A stretch of DNA of 64,000 nt from Otatea glauca (taxonomy: Eukaryota; Streptophyta; Magnoliopsida; Poales; Poaceae). Below, one piece after another: positions 45,639 to 57,308 of this stretch (the first letter of the stretch is position 1; every line of letters starts with the position of its first letter). The stretch lies in the NCBI GenBank assembly GCA_036346275.1, contig CM070726.1, forward strand, positions 28,183,410 through 28,247,409. Direction: 5' to 3'. The notes below the pieces were generated by a model, which saw nothing but the letters and a program-made list of their open reading frames with translations, did not search any database and had not been told where the DNA came from. The position numbers were made by a program, and so were the translations under genes.

Positions 45639-47235
45639 AATAGAAAAGTAAAAAATATTGAAATGGTAAAATGATAAAAGTAAAAAGATAAAAGTAAAAT
45701 ACAAAAAAATCTGAAATTATCTTACTTAAATATCATAGCACTCCAGAATGCCCCAGAACCGTAATCATGATTTTTAAGATAATCGGAGTATAATAAAATG
45801 TAGATAAGGTATGATAATCATGAGATAGATTTCTGATCTTGATATTATCAGATTTGTGTAGAAATCTCTAGAGCTTATCTGAAGCCAATATTTTTAAAAA
45901 ACTGACATAAGATCCTTATCTCCCTCTAGTAAAAATATAAAAAATTAAAAATTATATTTAAAGCTTTTAATAATTCAAAAAAACAGAAACTAAATAACCG
46001 TGAAAATAGAAATGTCAGAATTTTAAGAATTTAAATATAAAATATAAAACTCTGAAAAATTTAAAGAAGATAAATTTTGTCATTTAGCATCTTTACAAAA
46101 ATCTACAGAAAATAATAACCTCATTTTGGTCATCAATTAAATAGAAAATAGAACAGACAGAAATGATAAAAGTCTCATTGTCAGAATTTTAATAAAAGTT
46201 TTACCAAGATTTTTTATCTGAAAATTTTACTAGATGATGACCTTTACCTTACCGACCTACATAAAAATCTTCATAAAATGTTGAGTCGGTTTGGTAGCAT
46301 AAGCCAGTGAATCTATCCCGTTCTGTCCAGAGTCTTCAGCAGTGCAGCTCCTTTTTCCTCTCATTGACAAGTGGGACCCGCACCATTTTCTGGACCCTAC
46401 CGACCAGTGCATAGCCTTATCTCTTCTCTCAATGCCATTTTCCCCCACACGTCAGCCATTTTCTTCATCCTTCCCCAAGCTTCTTCTTCCCCTCTCCATT
46501 CTTTTCCTTCCCTCGCGCGCAAGCCAACTGTGAGCAGCACAGACTCCGTTTCTTGTTCCTTCTGTGCCACAATATCTCGCCTGAGATCACGTTGTTGACT
46601 CACCCCTACCAGAGCCTTGTTCTGGCTGTCATCTCCTCTAAATTCGCACTGCAAGTCGAGAGCCCTCGAGCCTTCTTGCGTCAGAACCAACCGCAACATC
46701 AGCTCTGTTCAGACCCTGGTGAACCGACCACCCCATCTATTTAAGTCACGTCAAAGCTTAGAGCTTCTCCACACTGGCCTTTAGACCACAGCCACAACCG
46801 AGCCGCCACCATCTCCCCGATTTCGGCGAACACCAGAGAAGAAGAGAAATCCAATTCACCATTTCTAGTGTACCACAGAACAAATTGCCCGAGCCTTCCC
46901 CTTCCTGCGCCATTTTCCCCATTCTCGGTCGCACACTGCCACATCAGAGCTACCGCTCATTTTCTGTGGGCACCCAAAACACGAATCGATCCTCGCTCGT
47001 GCGTTGGACTCAGAGGTGACACCCATACTCCACTTAAGTGTATGATCACTGTCACCCAAAAGTCCCGTGAACGGAGTATTAACCAGATGGCCCTCACCCA
47101 AGCAAATATGAGCCACCTAGATGCACCGTACACACTTACGCAACCAAGAGAGTTTCGATTGCATTCCGAACAACCATACGGGACTGAAAGCAACTCATCC
47201 AAGCATAGTACTCGCCGTCCGTCTCAGAAACTTGG
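45639..47235 (+). repeat. LTR fragment of a gypsy-type element (plus strand)
   Basis: Starts abruptly at the GY1 end and runs from an AT-rich part (imperfect AAAAGTAAAA repeats near 45645-45705) through the block GTTGAGTCGG...CCCGTTCTGTCC (about 46281-46330) into a GC-rich leader-like part (46340-47230) with a possible TATA (TATTTAAG, 46738-46745). The same order occurs in the GY1 LTR (42460-42560) and, on the minus strand, in the solo LTR (51660-51730). GY1 probably inserted into this LTR; its left part would then be outside the window. Confidence 0.65.
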
Positions 47236-49331
47236 GGTAATGACCCCCATTTTCACATAAATGCAAAAATGGAAATCTCATGTGCATACAATACTAGTCC
47301 CATGATCAGAACCTTGGTGTAATGACCCCCATTTTCACATAAAGATTCAAAAGTCTTGTAGTGTGCCCATCCAATCCTCAGGCAACTGACAAGGCATAAT
47401 CCCTAGAAAAGTTCCATCGATAGAATTCCCGAATCCTGCGACAAATATGTTCATCGGGAATATCTGATTCTTCACCTAAAAACAACAATTAAGCATGGGT
47501 GAGTACTTTCGTACTCCGCAAGACTTTTGCAAAACCTATGATATATGCAAGCCATTTCAAAAGAAAGGCTAGTATGGTTAGTTTGTATAAAGCCAATTTG
47601 AAATGTAAATACGGAATAGTAGATTTCAAAACAGAATTTAAGTAAAAGCAATTTAATACGAAAAGTAACAGAATATAAGCATAAATAAGTCTCATGTACC
47701 TGGGTATCATGATCATATCCACGAACCATTTCACTGACACACAGTAGAATTACCGACACACAGTAGAAACCAGATTTTATGAAAATAAAAACAGCTAACT
47801 AGTGCTGGCGCACCAAGATTCCCATAACCACGGGAATGGCTTTTCAAAAAGTTTCACACTTTGCAGAGGTGTACATCTTTACCCACAAGTCATGACCTTT
47901 TCCTTTTGTCGCATATTTCACGCACCTTTGGCGTAGTGGCCAGAATGTTCATGACGGAAACCTTTACATTATCTAGGCTAACTTTGCACCAGCACGGTGA
48001 CGATAAACCCGTAATATGGTGTAAATGTTTGTACAATCTCTGCACAGTATTGAATAAGCATATCCATAGTATGGCGTACACCGTTGTATCAGCAAACGTT
48101 GCTCCCAACACCTCGGTGTGGGCTCCCCTCCGAGCAACCAGTCACTGAAGAAGCTCGTACTACTCTGGCCTACCAATGTGCAAAGTTAAACCAGATAAAT
48201 TAATTGGTTTAAGGTTGTCCCATACCAGTGCTTGTGGTTTGTACGGTAATTCTTGGGTTTAACGAACACGTAGTTCGGTCCTTAATCCGACACGGGCAAT
48301 AATCTCCCCCTACACTACGTACAAGTCCCTTGTACACCCGGCTATTGCCAATAATTGCCCGCATCAAACCATAGTTTTATTTTCATTTTTGATCAAAATA
48401 CCAATCATAAGGAAAGGTCATACCCATTAAATGTCATATCCAACATTTTTAACCATGTCCAAGTTTTATGTTTCTTTAAGCATGGCTAAGCATAACACTA
48501 AGTGTGAGTAACCCAAATTGACATTAAGTATTGTCTATGCTATTCGAGGGTTATCAAGGTTCACAAATCCATACTTATCAAGGAAGTTCTATGAAACGAT
48601 AGGTACAACTACCAATACCCATAAATTAGCAGACTTTAATAAAAGTAACGTATGCAGTAAAACATTTAATGAAAACATTTATAAAATTGTGATCAATATG
48701 ATGAAAGGGGTGCTTGCCTTGCTTATTTATTGCTTATGACGAAGTCAAGGTTGTAGTTGACGTTGTCGATGATGGAATCAATGATGTCGGGTTCTACACG
48801 TGGCGAACGAAGAATACAACAAATAGCAAGTTCAATAAGGGCAAAAAGAAGTCAGATGAAAAATCAAATAGAATCAACTATAGAAAACAGGTGTGACGTA
48901 GGGTTTGTGTTGAATGATTTTACGACCTCATGATTTAGTTAATTATGCATTCATATTGTAATGACTTTTATGATGAATAAACATGGTTTCTTTTATAGAT
49001 TATCTATTCTTGAATTACGAATTCAAGAGGCTAAAATTATGATTTTTTGTATTTATACTTCGAATTCTAGATGCTAAAATTATTTAGATTAATAGAATTA
49101 ACACATTTGACAATTGATCTGAAAGCTATAAATGAATAGCACTTAATCCTTTTTAATTGATTTTGCATAATAAGTGGTTTCGAATATGAGAGATCTGTTA
49201 AGCTAGGTTACTTGTTATATATTTGCAGTTTTTAAGAAGATTCTGGTGATACAAATATATTAACTACAGATTTCTTCATTGTTTTCGAGTTCGGTTATTC
49301 GCAATATGAAGTTCAGAAATCATATTGCTTA

Positions 49332-49711
49332 AGGTTATTTGGCTAATAGGATCTATATGCAAAACATGATGAAATAAGATTATTTCTTCAAAATAGCGTA
49401 GTCTATACTTTGAAGAACATTCTTAAACTGATTTCATACATTTTAGTGCTTAGACGAGACATTATATTCATTGCCGAAATAGCTTATATGATATTAAGGG
49501 TTATGATGACCATATCACTTAAGGGTATTGGGCTAGCAGGATTCAGATGTAAAGCAAGTTGAAAATAAAATATTTTTCAAGAATATGGTAGTACATATCC
49601 TAAATATTATTCCTAAACTGATCTTCATAAAATTTGCATTAAGACGAGATATTCTACGGGCTGTTGAAAATTCTTATGTAGTTTTATAATCTACACGATA
49701 AAGGTTCAGTT
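49332..49711 (-). repeat. Degenerate tandem repeat, period about 190 bp, in the solo LTR
   Basis: Units beginning aggttatttggctaatagg (49332) and agggtattgggctagcagg (49522) are 190 bases apart and share landmarks, including an aagacgagatatt-type word at the end. Strongly diverged. Confidence 0.55.
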
Positions 49712-51277
49712 TTAATTCTTAGTTTGTGACTGCACCTTATAAGATTATTTATCCATTTTTCTGGCATTAGCATGGGACATCATTAAGATTGTTTTAAAGT
49801 TGGTTTCACAGTATTTTGCTTTTATCCGAGATGCGTTTCATATAAGTGAACATTAAGATCTAATGTGCACTTAATTCAAATATGCACAAACATGAGATAT
49901 TATTGCATAACAGGGGTATTAAGGTTTCATTAAAGACCTAGGAATCATTTTACCATTATTTGAACTTGTATGCTTTAAGTTATATTTATTTTAACTTCTA
50001 TGTGTTGGAAAATAATCTATCTTCAAATTTAATTCAAACTAGATTCAACTCTAAATATTTTTGCATATCTAGGTATATTACTAACTTTTAAACACATAGA
50101 AACTAGTTTGACATAATTTGAATCATTTTTGCATTAGATATTCATATTTGAATATTTAATGCATTGGAAACAACTTTCTTTAGAAAATGATGTAAACCAA
50201 GTCAAAATATAAATAATTTTACATATTTAGGTACCTGGGGAGTTAAGGTTTCTAACAAAATTTATTTAATCCAAATTGGAGTTCATTTGCAAGATTTCTA
50301 TATATGACATATTTTGATTCCTTTCTTTACATTTGAATTCAAAATTTAAACAGAGTTCATTTTCAAAATATTTTTGTATATTCTGAATTTACATGATTTA
50401 TCATGAATTTATAAAGTTATTTAATTTTATTTGGCTTGATAGTTCAAAAGTTATAAGCATTTGAATGCATTGCGGTTTGGAAAATACAGAAAATAGGAAA
50501 ATTACCATAAAGAGAAAGTACGCTTTCGCGCTACGAATGCACTTTCCTCTTTTGGGTGGCACTGGGATAAAACACGCGGCCGGGCCGGCTTAGCGATGAG
50601 AGGCTGCGAGATCTGCGGCCGATCTGTGAGCCCGATCTTGCGGCGATCGAGCGGCTCAAAAGAGACATTGCGATTGACAGCCTGACCCCACCGTGTAGTC
50701 ACAGAGAATAGCGCTCCAAGCTTTCCAGCTCACCGGCGGCGAAGCTTCACCGAAGGAGGTGAATCGGTAGCACGGTGAGAACCAGCTCGCTCTTGCGCAC
50801 ACGTGGGTGGTGATAGTTCGGCTGGTGGTGGTCGGAGATGGCGCACCATCGTGAGGGGGCGGCGGCGGCCATGACCGGTGAGCATAGCTCGGTTTTGAGG
50901 TGATTTTAGTGGAAAATGAGGTTCGGATGAGCATCAGTAGGACCTAGTGGTTCCATTTTGGGGCTTACGAAAGAAAATGAATAACCACGAGAGGCTCTCA
51001 CCGTGCGGGTGCGGTGGCGGTGGAAGGACACGACGTGGTGGTGCTCCGGAGAAGAAGAGCTTCGGTTGAGATTGATGATTGATTCTGGATGCTATCGAGA
51101 AGGTTTTGGACGAGCGAATTGCTTTGGGGTTCACTGGAGATGGCTAATTGGAATTTTCCCTTCCTCTGGCTTTTGCGGCAAGGGTGGCGAAGCAACAATG
51201 TTTCGGTGGAGTTGGGAGTTGAGAAGAGTAGAAGGGCTATGGTTAAAGTTACAGGAGCCTCATGAAGCATTGCCGGT

Positions 51278-51286
51278 CTTTATATA
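51278..51286 (-). promoter_or_regulatory. Solo LTR core promoter (TATA, with CCAAT-type word)
   Basis: The minus strand reads ATTGGTCTATATAAAG, with the TATA at 51278-51286. The open frame at 51249-51656 overlaps it and is not considered a gene. Confidence 0.65.
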
Positions 51287-52621
51287 GACCAATGAGGTGG
51301 TTGAGCAGTATTTGAACACGGCTTGAGTTGCGGCGGCGAGAAGACGACAAGGACGTAAGGCGGCTTGTTTTGGATGGATTCGCTCGTGTTTTCTCGGCCA
51401 TGGCAGCAGGTTGATAGGCGAATGACAGATGATGCGGCGGCCTCAGGCTACTCAATTGCGGCGCCGACTGAAGAAGAAGACAAGGTGAGAGGCGGCGCTG
51501 GCTTCGGGCGAGAGACGAAGGAAGAAAACAAGAACGGAGGGGAAAGCTGACGAGTGGGGCACGGCTGGCAGTGATTGGGGGAAAAGGCGGTTCAGGCCTG
51601 GCGCGTGGGGCCAAGTCAAGGGATGGGCCCACATGGCAGTGAAAGGCGAAGGGCATACTGCTGAAAACTCTGGACAGCAGGGGATGAATTCATTGGATTA
51701 GGCCATGAAACCGACTCAATCTTTTAAGAGGATTTTCGCAGAGGTCGACAAGAAAGATATAAAGGTCTAGTAAAATTTTAGGTAAAAATTCTTGATATAA
51801 ATATTGATAAAAATCTGACAATGCATGATTTTCATTTTCTGCCTATTTTGTTTTTTATTTAATTTAAGATCAAAATTAGTTTATTATTTTATGAAACTTT
51901 TTGAAAGTATTTTTAGAAGTATTATTTACCTTGAGTAAAATTTTCATATTTTTATATTTGATTTTTTAATTTTATTAAATCTGACATTACTATTTTTAGA
52001 ATTAATTTCTCTCTATTTTGAATTTTTAAAGGGTCTAAATATAACTTTTAATTTATGATATTTTTACCAGTGGTAAGGGTATAGTTGATGTCAGCATGGT
52101 AAAAATATTGGCTTCAGATAAGCTCCAAAGATGTATACAAAAACCTGACATGTTCTTTAATTGATATCGTTCCACATGATTGCAATATCTAATCTTTTAT
52201 TTCATGTGTTCAGATTACCTTTGACAGCATGACAAGGGATATGACGGTTTACAATATTTTAATATTATTTTTGCAGATTTTATTGCTATTGTGTTTTTAC
52301 CTTTTTACTTTTACCATTTCAATATATATTACTTTTTCTTTTAGAGCAAAACTCAAAAAGAATCAATAACTAAAAAAAACTCAGGAAATTAAAATCCAAA
52401 TTAAAGATTACATCTCAAACATATTTTTATATTTTGTTTGTCTTGAAAGAAATAGTTTTAATAAAGGAAATATATCTTTTCTTAAGATTAGAATGCAAGA
52501 AGAGAGGGAAAGATATTGTTTAAAAATCAAAACCTTGATTCCAATTGAAATTTTTATTCAATTCCATTTTTAAATTTCAAACTTTTTATTTTCCTATTTT
52601 TGGATTTTATGGGATGTTACA

Positions 52622-52729
52622 CTTGGTTCGCCCACACTCACCATGGGGAGCGCGAGCAATAGTCAAAGAACGACGACCGCTCGAGTTTATGCGTTAGATA
52701 GTTGAAAACAATTCCAGGTACCTGGATAT
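52622..52729. other. Short unassigned stretch
   Basis: Follows the CTTGG duplication; continues the DNA that was present before the solo LTR inserted. I see no feature in it. Confidence 0.4.
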
Positions 52730-54975
52730 GTGTCTAGTGCTAGTTCCCAAGATCAACGTCTAGCACTCACATATCCCGCATTCGAGATGTATCGCAACAC
52801 ATACACAAAAGACTAAGTAGTTGTTATAGCATAAACATAAACTAGAACTAGTACAACTACTTACTATTACAAGTAGTGGCCGATCGGCCAAATATTACAA
52901 GTCTATAAGTAAAGTGCAGCGGATATAACACATATAACAAAAAGCGGGACAGCGGTATGCCCATCCCTACCCAAAGGCAACCGACTTTGGAAAAACCCAA
53001 GTTCATTCGTCAACATGATCGTCGGTCCCCGGAGTATAATAAGCGTCGTCGGGGCATTCTTCCATTTCGTCTTCTATATAATATTGATTAAGCAACCGTG
53101 AGTACACGTATGTACTCGCAAGACTTTAGTGTATGGAAATAAGGTAAATGCAGGCTAGAACAAGGATTACAAGTTTCTACATTAGTCTCATTTTAGCATA
53201 AAGCAGATTTTGTTTAGCAAGTGAATATCGCATAAAATGGTGACGGAACTGTAGAGAGCATTTAATAGGAAGTTAAATAACAATAAGTAGCATTCATATA
53301 CAACATTTCACAGCCCTCCTTGGCTGTGAATAACAAGTAAAATCAGCCACCATTGGCTTCCAAAGTTTTCCATACCAACCCAACACCATTCCCAAATGAT
53401 TTGGCAAAAACAAAGACTATACTTGACATTATTTTCCCAAGTTACTCATGACCGCGAGCACGGCTAATAAATTAGATTTTAATCTCTACAGAGAGTTTAC
53501 ACTTTACCCACATGACATATTCTAGCAATCATGTCAACCATGCCTCACGATACGTACCGTACCCGATTTGCTAGACTGTGACAAAACCGTTCAACTAGTT
53601 AAAGCTTAGCCTTGCCCCAGCGACAGTGATGTTAAACCCTTGCCATAGTTCCGGAGATCCTGAACCGATGGTGCCCCATCGCGAACTCCCCCCATGGCAA
53701 GGCATGCACCGTTGTATTGGAATGCTTGGGCCCCAACACCTCGGTGAAGGGAGCACCTAGAACAACACCAGTCCATCGGATCGTCCATACTACTTCGTCC
53801 TACCAAAATGCAAGGCTAAACTCTAACTAATCTAGTGAGTTTAGCCTATCCCATACTAGCATATGTAGTTGCACCAAAACACTTAGGTGATAGCATCAAG
53901 TTCGGTCCTTAACTGACCCGGGAGAGAATCTCCCCCTAACTACGCGTGAGGTCCTTTTCACGCCTCAAGTTAAGTAATAACTCGCCCGCGTCTAAATCAT
54001 AAGTTTGAGTTGGATTTTTATCAAATTAAGTGGAAACTATACCTCGGTTCCGTACATTTAAACAAAGTTGCTCAAGCTAGTTTGAAATGTGTCCCATCAT
54101 TTAAAAGTCGTTCTAGTGAGTAAGTCTAAGCAATGTGCATAAGTTATTTCGCAAGTATTACCCAAGTGACATTAAGTAATGTCTACACCAATACTAGGTT
54201 ATAATGGTAGGTAATCAATTGACAAGGTAATGGAAATGCATACAATTTGAATTAGCTACTATTACCCACAATTTAGCAAGTTTAAAACATACACGCATGC
54301 ATATAGTTTGATAAAACAACATAAATTTGCAAATATGGGATCAAAATGGTCAAAGGAGGGTACTTGCCTGGTTGCTCTTCTTCTGGATTATAATCCGGGT
54401 CGTAGTCGACGTTGTTAATAACCGAATCCGAGTTAACGTCGTCTATGCGTCGAATAATAAAAACCGAGACAAAAGCAAATAACAGCAATTCAAATGGGGC
54501 AAAAAGAAAAAGGATGTAAATACCAAATAAAAACTTACCAAGAAGAATATGGTGATTGTGAGTTCTTGATTTATCACTTTCATAATGATTTCATTAGCAC
54601 TTTGTTTATGCGAGGCCTTTTCTTGAATGTGTTACTTTCATCCTCTATTATAAGAAGCTAAAGTTATAATCATAGCTAAGGCTATTTACGAATTCAAGAG
54701 GCTAAAATTATGTATCTTTGCATGTATAACTTCGAATTATAGATGCTAAAATTATTTGGATGAATAAAAGTATCATTAGTTAAAAGGTTTTGCTTGATTG
54801 GTACTTAGCTTTAAGTATTCATGCATGGGAGTAATTCCTACATGTTGGATCTGAAATTTTTAAGGTATTGACTGTTACTACTTGGTTATGTGATGATTCT
54901 TGCATTACAGATGTTTCGGTTTAAGACTTCCGATTTCATTCGTCCATATAAACGATTCTAGCAACGCTATCTTTT

Positions 54976-55546
54976 AGGGTTTTTGCTCTAGCAAGTTTTA
55001 TATGATAAGTAAGTTGAAATTAAAATGTTTTTCCATATTTTGGTTGTCCATATACTGGTTTACGATTCTGGTTTGATTCCCCCAAAATTTAGGTTTAGCC
55101 AAGGTCTTTTTCAAGCTGCTGAAAGTACTTAAGTGTTATAGTCTTAGTGCAGTTTGTAGTCTTTGAAGGGTTTTGCTTTAGTAAGATTCAGATGCAAAGC
55201 AAGTTATAATTAAGATATTTTTGCAGAATATGGTAGTACATATACTAAACTCTGATCCTGAACTATTTTCCTTTAAATTTGCATTTGGACGAGATACTTT
55301 ACGGATTGCCGAAAAGGCTTAAGCATTATAGTTTTGGTGAACTTTGTGGTCATTTAAGGTGTTTGCGGCGACAAGTTTTATATGCTACACAGGTTATAAG
55401 TGAAATATTTTCCCATATTATGGTAGCATAAATATTATAGGATGCTACTGAGCTATTATCTCATTATTTTCCATTTATACAAGATATTTTATGGTTCATC
55501 GAAAAAGCTTAAATGATTATGCTGATCGCGCGGTTACGGTCTAGTT
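54976..55546 (-). repeat. Degenerate tandem repeat, period about 190 bp
   Basis: Units starting agggtttttgctctagcaag (54976), agggttttgctttagtaag (55167) and aggtgtttgcggcgacaag (55357) are 191 and 190 bases apart. They share the GAATATGGTAGTACATAT-like landmark also present at 49581-49598. Confidence 0.6.
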
Positions 55547-56330
55547 TTCATTCTTTGATTACGGCTGCACCTTATGGGATAATCAAACCATTTTTCATAC
55601 ATTAGTACGGCATATCCCTAAAAGTGTTTTGAATTTGGTCCCGTGATATTTCACATTTATTTGAGATGTTTTTCATGTATATGGTCATTAAGGCTTAATA
55701 TGGCTTAACTTAAAATTGTTCAAAATGATTTCATTTATGCACAAAAAGCAATTAAATGTCATTTTAAGGTCATGGCATTTGATTTTGTCAAATTTGAGGT
55801 TCGTTTATGAGAGTTTTGGTCGTTTGAATATTTTGCCGATTGAATGTTTGACTAACTAGAAAATAGTGCATACATAAGTGAAATCTAAATATTTTTGTAT
55901 ATTTATGATAAATGTAATCTCAGGAGTGCAACTAAACTTGTTTCATCAAATTTGGATCTCATTTGCATAGTATTTTAACCATTTGAATCTTGCATGTTAT
56001 TAAGGGTTTTAAACAATCAATATTTTATTCAAAATACATTCAAACATAAATTGTTTTACATAAATAGAGTTCATAGTGTTTCAGTAAATTATTGTATTTA
56101 TTTCATGATTTATGGATCAAGAGAAAATATACTTCCTACATAACACCTATTTAGGGCCTAGCATTCAAACCCTAATAAAAATATTTTTATGCAAATAACA
56201 TATAACTTTTTATTCAATATTCTAATTCCTCATTTCAAAACTTAAATTTATAAACTGATATCAATTCATTTGGACATTCCTAGCAAAAGATATGAACATT
56301 TGAATTGCGACAGGCAAAAATAAAAATTTT

Positions 56331-56405
56331 AATGGCTGAGATGGATTCGAACTGAGGACGTCTCGGCTGAAACTCAGAGGACTTAAACCACTGAGCTACG
56401 ATGTC
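56331..56405 (-). other. tRNA-derived sequence with A and B boxes
   Basis: The minus strand reads TAGCTCAGTGG (a good A box, TRGCNNAGYNGG), about 40 bases later AGTTCGAATCC (B-box-like, GGTTCGANTCC). The stretch between (CTCTGAGTTTCAGCCGAGA) recalls a tRNA-Glu anticodon arm but does not fold cleanly, and the acceptor strands do not pair. It is a degenerate tRNA or a SINE-head-like remnant, not a working tRNA gene. Confidence 0.55.
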
Positions 56406-57172
56406 ACTTGTGACTAAAGGGCGTGGAATAATACTTGACCTTACCTCTTCTCTTCTAACCCTAAAACTCGGCTGGAACAACAATGGCGAGGCGTGGCTAC
56501 TGGGAATGACGAAGCTTGCTGGCGCGTGAACTACAGGGAGGTGGGGTGTAACATCCCAAAATTTGAGTTTTCAAAAATATTTTGTTTAGTTCATCTTTCC
56601 AAAAATCCCCGCTGATTTTCTCGCTTTAATAAAGCTTAATCTGAAATTTTCTAATGCTAAAATAATTTAATTTGACTAATATAAACTTCAATTAAAATAA
56701 ATTTAGTTTTATTTGAGTTCATTGTGCTTCAATGAATTTTCTGTAATTTTTTGATATTTTTCGGAGTTCGTTTGCTATTCATTTGGAAATTAATTTAAAT
56801 TAAGCCTCTTGTTAAATCTAATTAAATACTGTAAAATTTTACATAAAGTTTGGTTAAAAATATTTTATTCAAGCTCCAAATGTCTTAAAATATTTTCTAG
56901 AATTTTTTTTTAGAATTTTTCTGATATTTTTATTGCTCTAAACGAATTATTTTAATTTTTGGAATTATTTTAATTTGGAAATAGGCTAAATCGGCGTGGC
57001 GGCTCGGATCCGCCACGTCATCGCCTAACCTCACCTTAGATCTCAACAAGCGCACCACAATGCGCCATGTCACCTGGTACTATTCATTTTGCGCCAGGTG
57101 TTCGATCCGATCCGTTTTCAATCCAAATCCATTTTTTCTTTGTGTTTCCTTGTATGACACGACTCCCCAGCC

Positions 57173-57180
57173 TATATAAG
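57173..57180 (+). promoter_or_regulatory. EL3 5' LTR TATA box
   Basis: TATATAAG, followed about 30 bases later by a pyrimidine-rich leader (CCCCTCCCACGCAGCCC). Identical word in the 3' LTR at 62425-62432. Confidence 0.7.
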
Positions 57181-57247
57181 TGTCCTAAGACCCCTCCCAC
57201 GCAGCCCTAATGCCCAGAGCACCTCCCAAACCCTAAAATCCGCCGCC

Positions 57248-57308
57248 ATGTCTTTCCGGTGCACCTCCATCGTTGGACGATCTTGGCGTCGCGTTCCCAA
57301 TCGTTCTG
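57248..57308 (+). other. EL3 leader mini-frame ending at a splice-donor-like site
   Basis: CCGCCGCCATG is a good plant start context. The 61-nt stretch encodes MSFRCTSIVGRSWRRVPNRS and is followed at once by GTGAGTTTTT. The 3' LTR (62500-62560) keeps the ATG, the same length and the donor, with several base changes. Either a short upstream frame or a first coding exon; a splice product is not shown. An acceptor-like TTAGCGCAG before ATG at 59741 is one candidate partner. Confidence 0.4.

Larger units (their letters stand above)
47236..52621 (-). repeat. Solo gypsy-type LTR (about 5.3 kb), minus strand
   Basis: The clearest left edge is TGTAATGACC at 47318; the right edge is GGGATGTTACA at 52621. 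CTTGG stands on both sides (47313-47317, 52622-52626), a 5-bp target duplication. Bases 47231-47312 repeat the duplication word plus the LTR terminus (cttgg, gtaatgacccccattttcac), so the true left edge may be 47236. No coding region inside. On the minus strand it shows CCAAT/TATA, a donor-like site, the GAGTAC hairpin (47501-47516), a degenerate hairpin module (47853-47943) and a 190-bp periodic stretch. Confidence 0.85.
52730..56546 (-). repeat. Gypsy-type LTR fragment (minus strand), cut by EL3
   Basis: The left edge is not exact. On the minus strand it is collinear with the two solo LTRs: a GATCAACGTCTAGCACTCACAT-like edge (compare 36320-36345), the GAGTAC hairpin (53100-53117), a degenerate module (53446-53550), the block TCGAATTATAGATGC-TAAAATTATTT (about 54731), and the 190-bp periodic stretch. 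It ends inside a GC-rich leader-like part where EL3 begins at 56547. Confidence 0.65.

Noticed and set aside
45639..45720. AAAAGTAAAA-type repeats as a microsatellite
   Set aside because: Irregular, and matched by a homologous AT-rich part in the other LTRs (for example 52290-52350, minus strand); part of the LTR rather than a separate satellite.
51249..51656. 135-codon minus-strand frame in the solo LTR at 47318-52621
   Set aside because: Covers the TATA box and leader; proline/serine-rich and without counterpart in the related LTRs.
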